A stretch of 64,000 bases of DNA from UBA1141 sp963665155 (GCA_963665155.2 OY761986.2:2232001-2296000); one strand, 5' to 3'; shown: positions 37,820 to 47,026, counted from the stretch's first letter. The notes: generated by a model from the sequence alone, not told the origin. Numbers and translations are program-made.

Positions 37820-38656
37820 ATGGTCAAAAGAAAAAGAATGGGGATGTCGCTGCTTCTGGGCGCTGGCATGATCGTGGCCGGCCCGGTAATAGCCGGTTGC
37901 AGTTCCGGATCAAGCGTGAGCGCTGCGGAATGGGCTGCCACCGAAGGGGCAATTGGCAGAATAAACATGGATGCGGTCAAAGACGCCTTTGAGAAATCAA
38001 AGACCATTGAAGAATTCGAAAAGAGGTTGAACGAGATTTATGAAGGAGACCGCATTGTACTCGTACGGGCCAAGGAGGAAGGATCCGTTCGGACTATAGA
38101 GGCTTTCGAAGACCTTAATGGCGACGGCGATATGGACCCTGCACAAGACGATTTATTGTTTACCATCACAAATGAAAATGACTCTAACAACCTTCAGGGA
38201 CACGGGTCAAATAGGCATTACAGCAGCTTCGGCGGCGGTGGAAACTTCCTGTTTACATACCTCATATTCTCTTCCCTCACTCGGGGCGGATATGGCTACT
38301 TCACGCCGCGCTCCCGTGTGGGGCAGATGCAGACGCAAAGGAATAATTATAGGAACTCATCAGCCTATGCTGGCGGGTCCAGTGGAGGGGGCGGCCAGGT
38401 CAAAAGCAACTCCGATTACTACAGCAGGCAAAAGGCGACCAACGGCACTGCTTATAATAGCGCCGGTCGCCAGTTGAGTTCATCGAGGCAAAGCTATATA
38501 GGTACACAGCGGGCCAGCGGAGCGTTTAGAACCAGCAACACTGGTGTTAGGTCCGGTTTTGGCAAGTTCTCATCAGCTGGCCGTAGTGGCGGCAGAGGCG
38601 GGGGCGCAAGTGGTGGCGGCGGCGCACAGGTTATTTTGAGGCGCGGGCGATGGTAA
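37820..38656 (+). CDS. Lipoprotein with EF-hand-like loop and Gly/Ser-rich tail
   Basis: A 278-residue exported protein. A positively charged start and hydrophobic core lead to the lipobox VIAGC (Cys27). A mid-region motif EDLNGDGDMDPAQDD (Asp98, Asn100, Asp102, Asp104, Asp106) looks like a calcium-binding EF-hand loop. LFTYLIFSSLTRGGYGYF follows, then a long Gly/Ser/Arg-rich disordered tail ending in RRGRW. The tail recalls YjfM/DUF1190-type lipoproteins that occur with DUF350 genes, but the match is by pattern only. It is 53 bp after the SecA-like gene and 33 bp before the next frame, consistent with one transcript. Confidence 0.65.
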   Translation: MVKRKRMGMSLLLGAGMIVAGPVIAGCSSGSSVSAAEWAATEGAIGRINMDAVKDAFEKSKTIEEFEKRLNEIYEGDRIVLVRAKEEGSVRTIEAFEDLNGDGDMDPAQDDLLFTITNENDSNNLQGHGSNRHYSSFGGGGNFLFTYLIFSSLTRGGYGYFTPRSRVGQMQTQRNNYRNSSAYAGGSSGGGGQVKSNSDYYSRQKATNGTAYNSAGRQLSSSRQSYIGTQRASGAFRTSNTGVRSGFGKFSSAGRSGGRGGGASGGGGAQVILRRGRW

Positions 38657-38689
38657 CCATTCTTGCCCGTAAGCAGTGAGTATTGAGCT

Positions 38690-39805
38690 ATGCACGCTGG
38701 CGACTCTAAATACAGGAAGGAAATGGCGGATTTCTCTATCGAATACGATCCTCCTAAATCCTACTACATAAAGCATCGTCCTTTTATTTTCCAAGTTTCC
38801 CTAGGCGATATGAACCTCGAAGACGCATTTTGGGTGGAACTATCGCCTGAATACGTTAGGTCGAACCTCGGCGATTTCCTGGACTCCGTTTTCTCCGGCG
38901 ACAGGAAACAGCAATCAAAAGTCCACAAAATGCTCGACGTTAAAGAGAACCCTGACCTTCCCGACATGTATGCCGAGTTGCTGGAAATATTTGCCGAATG
39001 GCGAAGCGGTAAATGTGCGCTACAGTTTTTCATCAACCAGGGTCCGGAAATCAAGCTGAGCGATCGCTTGGACGACCATCTGAGCATAATTCAGTCGGCG
39101 GCGCACCGGATAGACGAGACGCCATTATTGGACTTGGTGGTAGATCAGAACCTAGAGGTGTTGGACTACCTGCTTACTGCTGGCTACTTTGACGATAAAG
39201 GGCCAATGATAGATTTCATGCAGGCCAACATGCTTATGTACTTTCTCGACAAACACGAATACAAACTTCCGTCAGAACCAATAGCGGAGATAGACCAAAA
39301 ACTGCTGCCCATCGCCAAGAAGCTTCGGTCGGTGAACCTCATTGCGCCATCGGACTTGGATGGTACTTTCGCCATAACCGAGGATGGCAAACAGGCAATC
39401 GGGAGAGCGATTGACGAGACGGAATCATATATAGACCAATATGACGTGTTCAAAGACGTCTTCTACGACCCCGACAGCGGGGCGCTGGAGTTTGACACCG
39501 GCAGCGGAAGGGACCTGAGGGTGCAAATTTACGAGGCCGAAGACCTGGATCCGGTGCGGATTGTATTTCTACTTCGTCTATACGATTCGACATTCGATGA
39601 AACACTGCCGACATGGCGGGAATCAATTCATTCCGAGGACTTTTTCGGTGAGATCTTAAGTCCCATAATCAATGCGGATCGGGTGGACGAAGAAGTGATT
39701 GAAATGATCCTTGAATCCGGATACAGCATTAATGAGGAACGTTTCGAGGCGTCAAAAGGGGAGGAGTCGCAGGATGATTTGCTCAGGCGAATAAGAGAAG
39801 AGTGA
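38690..39805 (+). CDS. Acidic protein of unknown function
   Basis: About 371 residues from ATG 38690, or 360 from ATG 38723, which has an AGGAAGG stretch just upstream. I do not recognise a family. The protein is rich in Asp and Glu, has no signal peptide or membrane helix, and contains phrases such as DFSIEYDPPKSYYIKHRPFI, PVRIVFLLRLYDSTFDE and a Glu-rich C-terminus. It ends nine bases before the convergent DUF350 gene. Position after the lipoprotein suggests a role in the same block; function is unknown. Confidence 0.7.
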   Translation: MHAGDSKYRKEMADFSIEYDPPKSYYIKHRPFIFQVSLGDMNLEDAFWVELSPEYVRSNLGDFLDSVFSGDRKQQSKVHKMLDVKENPDLPDMYAELLEIFAEWRSGKCALQFFINQGPEIKLSDRLDDHLSIIQSAAHRIDETPLLDLVVDQNLEVLDYLLTAGYFDDKGPMIDFMQANMLMYFLDKHEYKLPSEPIAEIDQKLLPIAKKLRSVNLIAPSDLDGTFAITEDGKQAIGRAIDETESYIDQYDVFKDVFYDPDSGALEFDTGSGRDLRVQIYEAEDLDPVRIVFLLRLYDSTFDETLPTWRESIHSEDFFGEILSPIINADRVDEEVIEMILESGYSINEERFEASKGEESQDDLLRRIREE

Positions 39806-39814
39806 TGAAGATGG

Positions 39815-40702
39815 TCATATCGCAAAGAACAGTATCAACGCCGAGCTAATCACCACCGAACTTTCGATGTAGGCGACCCCCAAGTTGCGATCTACGCTCA
39901 CGGATTGCGTAGTAGAAACGGTGGGAAGAAGCAACTTGTCAATCATCAATCGCATAACGTATAAGAGCCCAAAACCGATCACTCCAAAAACTAGGAAGGA
40001 CGCGATTCCTGGGCTCCACCCATCGAAATCTCCGAACACAGCTTTAAATGTCACAATTCCGATGCCGATCAGGTTTCCACCCAAGGCGATGCCTACGGCT
40101 GTATTTTTGTTTTCGATCTCGGCGTGGATATCGAAAGATGTCGTCAATTGATAGAAGAGGGAGAAAACTACCAAGAGCACCAATCCCATCCCAAAGAACG
40201 CTGCCGCAGTGTCAGGTCCACCACCCTGCCCGGACACGGCTCCGGCAATCAGAAGCCCAGTGCCCACATACATGCCGAACTCTGCGGCTCCGCTACCGAC
40301 GTTTTGGCCTTCAACCACTTCTTTTTCGATATCGAATCGGTATAGTATCAGCCGGTTCATCAAGATTCTGACCAGGTTCAGCGCGCCAATGCCAGCCAAG
40401 GAGTATAGAAATACTCGAAGGAGGTCTTCAGCATAGTCCCGGTCGAACCCCAACCCATCGACCGCAATTAGGGTCAAGGGCGTATACAATGCGCCGAGGA
40501 AAACTAGTATGACGCCAATAAAATAACCGCTCAGTCGCACCGCCACGGCAAGGTTATTCTTCTTGGCAACTTCATCGTCGATTTTGTAGGGGGTGATGAG
40601 ATCTCTGGCGAACTTGGCGATCACGAGTATGATCAACCCCAGCCCAACGAATACCAACCCGCGGGGAAATGTTTCCAGCGTGTCGATAAACGCGTCAATC
40701 AT
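39815..40702 (-). CDS. DUF350 membrane protein (duplicated domain)
   Basis: About 295 residues from ATG 40702 (MIDAFIDTLETF); an upstream in-frame start at 40777 adds implausible sequence. At least eight hydrophobic segments are visible. Two DUF350-like units show related loops: AKKNNLAVAVRLSGYFIGV and ENKNTAVGIALGGNLIGIG. Two further related helices end in VDRNLGVAYIESSVVISSAL. DUF350 proteins (YjfL-like) are small membrane proteins often next to ion channels, lipoproteins and amide-bond-forming enzymes. It lies on the opposite strand inside the block, convergent with 38690-39805, and shares an upstream region with nspC. Confidence 0.75.
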   Translation of the reverse strand: MIDAFIDTLETFPRGLVFVGLGLIILVIAKFARDLITPYKIDDEVAKKNNLAVAVRLSGYFIGVILVFLGALYTPLTLIAVDGLGFDRDYAEDLLRVFLYSLAGIGALNLVRILMNRLILYRFDIEKEVVEGQNVGSGAAEFGMYVGTGLLIAGAVSGQGGGPDTAAAFFGMGLVLLVVFSLFYQLTTSFDIHAEIENKNTAVGIALGGNLIGIGIVTFKAVFGDFDGWSPGIASFLVFGVIGFGLLYVMRLMIDKLLLPTVSTTQSVSVDRNLGVAYIESSVVISSALILFFAI

Positions 40703-40889
40703 TGCTTTCTCACTTGAACACCGGGCATTTAGGGATGGGGGGCGAACCAAAGCAGTGGGAGGGTTGATTCCAACCATCTTGCTAATCTATTTTAATGATA
40801 TCGACCTACGAAGAGGTTTTTGCTATTGTAGGGGTTGCGTCAAAACAGGTCAATTGCATTCGCCTTAGATATCAGCGCCTTTCCAAAAC

Positions 40890-40965
40890 CCGTTCGTCCT
40901 GAGCCAGTCGAAGAACCATTGCTCCATTTCTCAATGGTTCGGCAAGCTCACCACGAGCGTACGAA
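40890..40965. repeat. Dispersed palindromic repeat (REP-like)
   Basis: The stretch cgttcgtcctgagccagtcg, followed by gaagaaccattg ... caatggttcgg and then caagctcaccacgagcgtac, is a short palindromic unit. It is familiar from many bacterial genomes, where it occurs between genes. It sits between DUF350 and nspC. Confidence 0.6.
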
Positions 40966-41070
40966 AAGTTTCCGCCGAGCATGAAGCGGCTCTGCCTAAT
41001 ATATTAAGAGATGGCGTTTAGCGGTCCCAAAGCCCCACGGATATTATTTTGTCACTTGGACTGAGGAACA

Positions 41071-42339
41071 ATGAGTAGCGACCGCGATCAGGCAATTATC
41101 GCTCAAGCAACTATCGACGAATTGTCGTCGCTCAGTCTAAAGTTCGCCAAAATCGCAGGATCGATTGCCACGCCCGCCTTCGTCTACGAAGAAGAATTCA
41201 TCACAAAGCGGTGTGAGCACCTGCGTCGCATTGCCGACAATACCAGATGTAGACTACTCTACACCCTTAAGGCGCTGACTTTACCGTGGGTACTGGAATT
41301 GATAAGCCCTCACGTTCAAGGTTTCTCGGCCAGTTCCCTGTTTGAAGCAATGACAGCGCGAAACGTGCTTTCACACAACGGGATCACACATAATGGGCGT
41401 ACACACAACGGACTTGCGGGCCAAGGGACCGTCCATCTAACAACTCCCGGCTTGAGACCCGACGAGATAGGCAAGATTTCCGAGTATTGCGACTACCTCG
41501 CATTCAACTCGGTTTCCCAGTGGCTCCGCCATAAGGATGAACTATCGGGCAACGTGGAGATTGGACTGCGGGTCAATCCAGAGGTTTCCTTTCTGGACGA
41601 TCCCCGCTACGACCCATGCCGGGCCTACTCCAAGTTGGGAGCGCCCATTGCATCCATAATAGAGGCGCTGGACGGCGGCACACTCGATACCCACGGAATC
41701 AGTGGCCTGCTCATTCACAACAATTGCAACGCTCCCGACTTCAAAGAGCTTCTGGTAACGGTACAATTGCTGGAGAGCCAACTGGGGCGCATCCTGGACA
41801 GCTCGCAATGGATCAACCTGGGCGGTGGGTACTTGTTCGATAAAGATAGCACTAACATAGAAGCCTTTCACGAAGCCGTGGAATCGCTGAGGTCCAAGCA
41901 TGGTCTCGAGGTTTTCATCGAGCCCGGCTCGGCCTTTGTGCGGGACGCAGGTTTCCTGGTCTCCACGGTCCTTGATTTGGTGGAGAACGGCGGTAAAAAG
42001 ATTGCGATTCTGGACACTTCCGTCAATCACTTACCAGAGTCCTTCGAGTATGACTGGCGGCCCGATATACTTGCAGACACCGAGGACGGCAGTTACCAAT
42101 ACATAATCGCCGGTTCCACATGTCTGGCGGGCGATGTTTTTGGAGAATATTCATTCATCCAGCCCTTGGAGGTTGGGGCCCAAGTGGTGATGTACGGCGT
42201 AGGCTCCTATAATCTGGTGAAAGCCCACACCTTTAACGGGCTCCCTTTACCGACTATCTATGCCCTCGGCGGGGATGGGAATATTACTGTGCTCCAGGAG
42301 TTCACCCTGGAAGACCAATCCCGAAAATGGGGGTTTTAA
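41071..42339 (+). CDS. nspC: Carboxynorspermidine decarboxylase-like enzyme
   Basis: A 422-residue PLP enzyme of the alanine-racemase-fold decarboxylases, closest by motif to carboxynorspermidine/carboxyspermidine decarboxylase, which forms norspermidine or spermidine. TPAFVYEEEFI opens the barrel, LLYTLKAL holds the PLP lysine (Lys67), HLTTPGLRPDEI, GLRVNPEVS, IHNNCNA and INLGGGYLF follow, and GSTCLAGDVFGEYSF carries the conserved Cys/Asp. A 15-bp triple repeat (SHNGI-THNGR-THNGL) is inserted near residue 103. The stop is five bases before the next gene's GTG, so the two are coupled. The partner dehydrogenase is not in the window. Confidence 0.85.
   Translation: MSSDRDQAIIAQATIDELSSLSLKFAKIAGSIATPAFVYEEEFITKRCEHLRRIADNTRCRLLYTLKALTLPWVLELISPHVQGFSASSLFEAMTARNVLSHNGITHNGRTHNGLAGQGTVHLTTPGLRPDEIGKISEYCDYLAFNSVSQWLRHKDELSGNVEIGLRVNPEVSFLDDPRYDPCRAYSKLGAPIASIIEALDGGTLDTHGISGLLIHNNCNAPDFKELLVTVQLLESQLGRILDSSQWINLGGGYLFDKDSTNIEAFHEAVESLRSKHGLEVFIEPGSAFVRDAGFLVSTVLDLVENGGKKIAILDTSVNHLPESFEYDWRPDILADTEDGSYQYIIAGSTCLAGDVFGEYSFIQPLEVGAQVVMYGVGSYNLVKAHTFNGLPLPTIYALGGDGNITVLQEFTLEDQSRKWGF
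41371..41415 (+). repeat. Three imperfect 15-bp repeats inside nspC
   Basis: tcacacaacgggatc, acacataatgggcgt and acacacaacggactt follow one another and encode HNG-containing pentapeptides. They look like a short expansion within a surface loop. Confidence 0.7.
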
Positions 42340-42343
42340 GCCA

Positions 42344-43723
42344 GTGCGTGTTTCGGAAATCGAATTTCAACTCCCCGTTCCTCCCGGCAATGGCAGCCTC
42401 CTCGATTGGCTTGCCCTTCGGACCGGGGAGCTACTGGCCGACGATGAGGCATTGGTGCGCCTTGTAATCACAGAATCGGACCGCACCGGGTACAAGTGCG
42501 AAGCCACCACAATCCACGAAAGCCACGAAAGCCACGATGCCCACCGCCTCCCGCCCGGATTAACAACGGCATTCCGCAAGAGGAGGTCGGAAAACACCTC
42601 GCAATTTAATGTCGCAATGTTGATACCGACGGGGATTGGCGCCGAAATCGGTGGTCACGCCGGGGATGCGACGCCGGTGGCTCAATTACTGGCTTCAGTC
42701 TGCGATACTCTGATCCTTCACCCCAATGTTGTAAACGCATCAGATATTAACGAGATGCCCCCGAATGCCCTGTACGTGGAAGGAAGTGTGCTGTGCCGCT
42801 TGATGATGGGCACAATCGGGTTGCAGCCGGTACGCGCAAACCGGGTGTTGGCGCTGCTTCACCCTCATTCCGACCGGATATTCTCGGACTTGGCAATCAA
42901 TGCGATTAACGCCGCCCGCTCCTCCTATGGACTGATATGCCCAAAGATTGTTGAAATGGAACGACCTTTGGTGATGAGCCCCAACTACACCAAGTCCGCA
43001 AGGGCTGCGGGCCAAGTTGAGGGATTTGAGAATCTATTCGAATTGCTAGACGAATACCGTGGGGACTACGACGCAGTAGCCATATCGTCGGTGATTTCAA
43101 CTCCCCTCCATTACTACGGCGATTATTTCTTTAGCGATGGCAGCATGGTCAACCCTTGGGGCGGGGTCGAATCGATGCTTACCCACACAATTTCCAGCCT
43201 GTATAACCTACCCTCGGCCCACGCCCCAATGCTGGAATCCCAAGAAATATTGGACATAGAAACCGGAATTGTCGATCCCCGGATGGCCGCTGAGGTAATT
43301 TCGGTCAGTTTCTTGCAATGCGTGCTTAAGGGACTCCAAAAAAGCCCTAAAATTGTTACCGACGAAGATGCCATGCGCGAGCCCGGCGTGCTCACCGCTC
43401 GGGATGTATCCTGCCTGGTTATTCCCGACGAGTGCCTGGGCCTGCCCACCCTTGCCGCACTGGAACAAGGCATCCCGGTCATAGCTGTCCGGGAAAATGC
43501 CAATTTAATGAAAAACGACCTCACCGCACTGCCGTGGGCAAACACGCAACTGCGCATTGTTGACAACTATTGGGAGGCGGCTGGCGTGTTGGCAGCCCTG
43601 AAGGCTGGGATAGACCCCGTAGCGGTCCGTCGGCCTTTCCCGGGCCTAGGCTTAAACAAAACCGACCGAGAGTTGGGCAAATCAAACGTCAATGCCGAGA
43701 TTCCCGAGTTTCTGGCCACCTGA
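42344..43723 (+). CDS. DUF3326-family protein
   Basis: About 460 residues from GTG 42344, five bases after the nspC stop; an upstream start at 42260 would overlap nspC heavily and is unlikely. I recall the DUF3326 signature in MLIPTGIGAEIGGHAGDATPVAQLLASVCDTLILHPNVVNASDINEMP, and in the later GDYFFSDGSMVNPWGGVE. The C-terminal CLVIPDECLGLPTLAALEQGIPVIAVREN resembles a nucleotide- or sugar-binding Rossmann end. A run of HES repeats (9-bp period) sits near residue 55. Function is unestablished; its coupling to nspC suggests a role in amine metabolism or its regulation. Confidence 0.75.
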   Translation: MRVSEIEFQLPVPPGNGSLLDWLALRTGELLADDEALVRLVITESDRTGYKCEATTIHESHESHDAHRLPPGLTTAFRKRRSENTSQFNVAMLIPTGIGAEIGGHAGDATPVAQLLASVCDTLILHPNVVNASDINEMPPNALYVEGSVLCRLMMGTIGLQPVRANRVLALLHPHSDRIFSDLAINAINAARSSYGLICPKIVEMERPLVMSPNYTKSARAAGQVEGFENLFELLDEYRGDYDAVAISSVISTPLHYYGDYFFSDGSMVNPWGGVESMLTHTISSLYNLPSAHAPMLESQEILDIETGIVDPRMAAEVISVSFLQCVLKGLQKSPKIVTDEDAMREPGVLTARDVSCLVIPDECLGLPTLAALEQGIPVIAVRENANLMKNDLTALPWANTQLRIVDNYWEAAGVLAALKAGIDPVAVRRPFPGLGLNKTDRELGKSNVNAEIPEFLAT

Positions 43724-43888
43724 GGCCGAACTCGAGACCAGACCCAATGATAGTGTGTCTAAGGGCTGGCCTGAGCGCTAGGTGGAATTACAATGAATCG
43801 CCACTTGGCATTGTTCGACTCGTTTTTGGCTCTACGCCAGCCCCCACATTAGCCTAAGATTAGGCCGGATTGCTTGAGAGGCCCTAAG

Positions 43889-45274
43889 ATGCCGAGCCGA
43901 GAGGAAGTCCGAATACTCATGGGCGATGAGAACATCGGGCGCATACTCGTCCAGTTCGTGGACCTCAACGGCTCACCAAGAACTCAGATGGTCCCTGCGG
44001 CCCAGTTTGACAGGGTTATCGATGTAGGAATTACGGTTCACCTGGGTTCTTTGCCGGGCCTTGGACAAAATGGACGGGGTGGCTCTGTGACGGCCCGCAT
44101 CGACCTAGACAGCTATACACCTGTCCCTTGGGCTCGAGACGCCCGCCACAACGGTTCATCTACAGGCACAGCCCGTTTCGCCAGTGATTTGTTTTTTGAC
44201 GGGCACCCCCATCCCCTCTGCCCCCGCCAGAATCTCAAGCGCATCCTGGCGTGTCTAAGAGAAGATGGCTACGTGTTCAACGCTGGAATCGAGCCTGAAC
44301 ATTTTCTCGTAACCAAGAAGCCGAACGGTTCCATAGTCGAGTGGGACCCGGTTGGCGCGGACCGTCTGCGCTACCCTTGCTACGACTTCAAGGCCACCGC
44401 CAGTGCGACCGGCTACCTCCGCGATATGATGGACGCCATGGACCGTCTCGGTTGGGAGCCCTACCAGTGCGACCACGAAGACGCCAACGGTCAATTCGAA
44501 ATTAACTTCGCTTACTCCGATGCCTTGACCACCGCTGACCGATACACATTCTTTAAGATGCTGACCCGCCAATACGCGAGAAAGTACGGCGCCATTGCCA
44601 CCCACATGGCCAACCCCTTCGAAGACCGAGTGGGCAACGGTGGGCACGTTCATTATCACCTGGCCAACGCTAACACCGGTGAAAACTTGTTTGTCGATCC
44701 AAACGACCTCCGCGGGTTGGGCTTGTCGCAACTGGCCTACTATTTCATTGGAGGAATTTTTGCCCACGCTCCCGCACTGTGTACGGTCATGTCGCCCACC
44801 GTCAATTGCTACAAGCGCCTGCAGGTGGGTCCAGCCTTAATTGACCCCAACTCGGAGTTCGTGTGGACGCCCGCCTTCGTTTCCTATGGTGACAACAACC
44901 GGACCCAGATGATTCGCACTGCCGGGCCGGGCAACCTCGAAGAACGCAGCATGTCGTCAGCCTGTAACCCCTATCTGGCCCTCGCAGCCTACGTTACGGC
45001 AGGGATGGATGGAATACGCAGAAAGCTGGACCCGGGCGAACCCTATCTGGGCAACTTGTATAGCCTGGGCTTTGAGGAAATTCGCCGGCGTGGCATACGG
45101 CTGCTGCCCCAGACTTTAGAGGAGTCGCTAGCCGAGTTGAAGCAAGACCGTTTGGTGCAGGAATCGCTGGGGTCGATTTACGAACAGTTCTTGGCAGAGA
45201 AAGAAGCAGAGTGGCAAGATTATCATCGCCAGGTCACCCGGTGGGAGATCGAGCGCTACCTCACATTATTCTGA
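43889..45274 (+). CDS. Glutamine synthetase-like gamma-glutamyl ligase
   Basis: About 461 residues from ATG 43889, with GAGAGG six bases upstream; TTG 43874 is an alternative. The glutamine-synthetase fold is clear: EPEHFLV (metal Glu), DHEDANGQFEINFAYSDALTTADR (metal and substrate Glu), MANPFEDRVGNGGHVHYHL (catalytic HVH) and the ATP-site region PTVNCYKRL. The C-terminal NLEERSMSSACNPYLALAA is typical of GlnT/PuuA-like divergent members rather than GlnA. Such enzymes glutamylate amines or polyamines with ATP. Together with the nspC-like gene just upstream this supports a polyamine-modification role (inference). It is the last gene of the block. Confidence 0.85.
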   Translation: MPSREEVRILMGDENIGRILVQFVDLNGSPRTQMVPAAQFDRVIDVGITVHLGSLPGLGQNGRGGSVTARIDLDSYTPVPWARDARHNGSSTGTARFASDLFFDGHPHPLCPRQNLKRILACLREDGYVFNAGIEPEHFLVTKKPNGSIVEWDPVGADRLRYPCYDFKATASATGYLRDMMDAMDRLGWEPYQCDHEDANGQFEINFAYSDALTTADRYTFFKMLTRQYARKYGAIATHMANPFEDRVGNGGHVHYHLANANTGENLFVDPNDLRGLGLSQLAYYFIGGIFAHAPALCTVMSPTVNCYKRLQVGPALIDPNSEFVWTPAFVSYGDNNRTQMIRTAGPGNLEERSMSSACNPYLALAAYVTAGMDGIRRKLDPGEPYLGNLYSLGFEEIRRRGIRLLPQTLEESLAELKQDRLVQESLGSIYEQFLAEKEAEWQDYHRQVTRWEIERYLTLF

Positions 45275-45731
45275 GCCAAGCAGGTCGGCGAATGCCGAGT
45301 CATCTGCTAACGGTGGCCTGGAATCCCGCCTCCCGCAAAAGGCTTAGCTCCGGGATTGTTACAAATTAGTTTAGTGGTCGTGTTGCTGATAGATTACAAT
45401 AATAATGGGCACCTATAAAGGGCGCCGGCAAGCTTGAAAGCATGGTGGAACACGATCCAAAGAATCTGCTCAGGAAATGTCAAAAACTCCTGTCATGGTC
45501 AATAGACCGCATCGGATAATTTCTCAATACTTATAGCCAAACTGTTTGCAATTCTTACTAAACTGGGCGCAATTCGGAAAACATAATAAATATTCGGATA
45601 TGGTACGGATAAAAGTATTAAATTAGTATTGGATTAAGCCATTGCTTCGGGTGGCGTAGGGGTTTTTTGCGACGATTCGCAAGATGCCTGGTGGTGCCCC
45701 TAATACAATAGGATAGGCACTTCCCGCTCAT
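45275..45731. other. AT-rich intergenic region
   Basis: 450 bp with no supported gene. It includes AT-rich tracts such as aaaagtattaaattagtatt around 45610-45630, which could hold a promoter for the XRE regulator. Confidence 0.4.
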
Positions 45732-46112
45732 ATGGCATTAGTGAAAATTGGTTTCCCGGGACTAGGTGCCCGCCTCAAATACTCCAGACTCGCCGTCGGC
45801 GTAAGTCAGGAAGCAACTGCGAAATTGGTAGGCGTGTCCCGAATGACGGTGCATCGGTGGGAACGCGGCGAACGGACCATTTCGGAAGACCATTTGAGGC
45901 ATTTAAGCCGTATTTACGGGCAAACCATAGAATGGTTCCTCACCCTCGACGAAGGCGATCTTGAAAACACCGATGCCGTGTCAGAAACAGCACGGCGCGT
46001 TTACCGGCGTGTCTCGCAATGTCCCGAACGTCATCAGGCGATAGCCGAGCTTTTGATAAATAGCGTCCTTACTGGGATAGAGGCAGTTGGCAATCCGGCG
46101 CGAAATTCGTGA
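45732..46112 (+). CDS. XRE-family helix-turn-helix regulator
   Basis: A 126-residue DNA-binding protein. The Cro/CI-type domain lies at about residues 10-65: LGARLKYSRLAVGVSQEATAKLVGVSRMTVHRWERGERTI, with the recognition helix at SRMTVHRWERG. A conserved C-terminal helix pair follows. No membrane segment or effector domain is present. It stands alone with AT-rich DNA upstream, so autoregulation is plausible but unproven. Targets unknown. Confidence 0.8.
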   Translation: MALVKIGFPGLGARLKYSRLAVGVSQEATAKLVGVSRMTVHRWERGERTISEDHLRHLSRIYGQTIEWFLTLDEGDLENTDAVSETARRVYRRVSQCPERHQAIAELLINSVLTGIEAVGNPARNS

Positions 46113-46566
46113 TGATTCTTAAATATTTCTTTTAATTTGCAGCCGGTGATAATACACTGCGACCCCATGGCCAATAGCCGATTTCAACCCAAGAAGTTAA
46201 CTGCAGAAACGGCGGTGGGCCGGTTGACCCCTGCATTGATCCGGAAAATGGAACATCAAAGCTCCATGAATTGCGCTTAAGCTTCGCCTCGCCGCCGATG
46301 CGCCGATATCAGTTCTGCCCATAGACGTGACGTACCCCTGCGGATCACATCGCTGTGTGGTAGATAATTCGAATCAACCGCTAGACCTCTGTAACGGCAA
46401 CCACACCGACAAAATAACCCAAAGCCACTCCACCTCAAATCCCAAACAGTTTTTTCTCTGCTAGATTAACCGGGTGTTTCCATCGCGATGCCAGGGATTT
46501 CCAATTTCCACGCAGACTCCAGTCGCATAGTTTATTTAGAGTACCGTCGGCAAAACCGAAAAACAA
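46113..46566. other. Intergenic region before the tRNA genes
   Basis: 450 bp. A 37-codon frame (46167-46280, MANSRFQPKKLTAE ...) is open but has no ribosome binding site. Nothing else is recognised. Confidence 0.35.
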
Positions 46567-46595
46567 AAGGCCCTCGGCGTAAGCCGAAGGCCTTT
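46567..46595 (-). terminator. Terminator of the tRNA operon
   Basis: The stem ccctcggc-gtaa-gccgaagg, extended by AAGG/CCTT with one bulge, has T-runs on both sides. It therefore ends the minus-strand tRNA transcript and also works from the plus strand. Confidence 0.8.
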
Positions 46596-46609
46596 TTCGT
46601 GCCTAAAAT

Positions 46610-46687
46610 TGGCAGGAGCGGGAGGATTCGAACCCCCGACCACTGGTTTTGGAGACCAGCGCTCTGGCCAGACTGAGCTACGCTCCT
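46610..46687 (-). tRNA. tRNA-Trp (anticodon CCA)
   Basis: The minus strand begins AGGAGCG at 46687 and closes with CGCTCCT, a seven-bp acceptor stem. The anticodon stem-loop CTGGTCTCCAAAACCAG has CCA in the loop, and the T-loop GGTTCGAATCC is standard. The discriminator is G at 46613, and CCA is encoded at 46612-46610. Confidence 0.93.
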
Positions 46688-46691
46688 GTGT

Positions 46692-46767
46692 TGGTACCCC
46701 TGGAGGGACTCGAACCCCCGACGCGCGACTTAGGACGCCGCCGCTCTATCCTCTGAGCTACAGGGGC
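46692..46767 (-). tRNA. tRNA-Arg (anticodon CCT)
   Basis: The minus strand begins GCCCCTG at 46767, paired with CAGGGGT. The anticodon arm GCGGC-GTCCTAA-GTCGC has CCT in a seven-base loop, and the T-arm has GGTTCGAGTCC. CCA is encoded (46694-46692). It is four bases from tRNA-Trp and co-transcribed with it. Confidence 0.92.
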
Positions 46768-47026
46768 ATCTGGTCGAACCCTCGGCGGAGAACACCCTAC
46801 GTCATTCTACCATATCCGATGCACTACGCACCCTGTCGCATGGTCTAGCCCAACTCGCCGAAGCCCTAGACAGTGGCACAGACTCGGGTCTTGGCCTTAT
46901 GCCACTTCTCACCGCCTTAGCTCCTAATGGCCTCCCTAACCACGACGGCTCATATAACGAGGTGTCGTCATGACAATCACCCAAACGCGGTCAGACTCCG
47001 CGAAAACGACTACTCAACAGGGGCAG
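46768..47026. other. Accessory junction downstream of the tRNAs
   Basis: A plus-strand frame without a start codon ends at 46973 (SDALRTLSHGLAQLAEALDSG ... NEVSS). It may be the tail of a lost gene. No family is recognised. Transposase remnants follow. Confidence 0.3.

Noticed and set aside
40703..40777. N-terminal extension of the DUF350 gene
   Set aside because: The added 25 residues are not membrane-protein-like; MIDAFIDT at 40702 is the family-style start.
42260..42343. Upstream start for the DUF3326 gene
   Set aside because: It would overlap nspC by 80 bases with unconserved residues; GTG 42344 follows the nspC stop by five bases.
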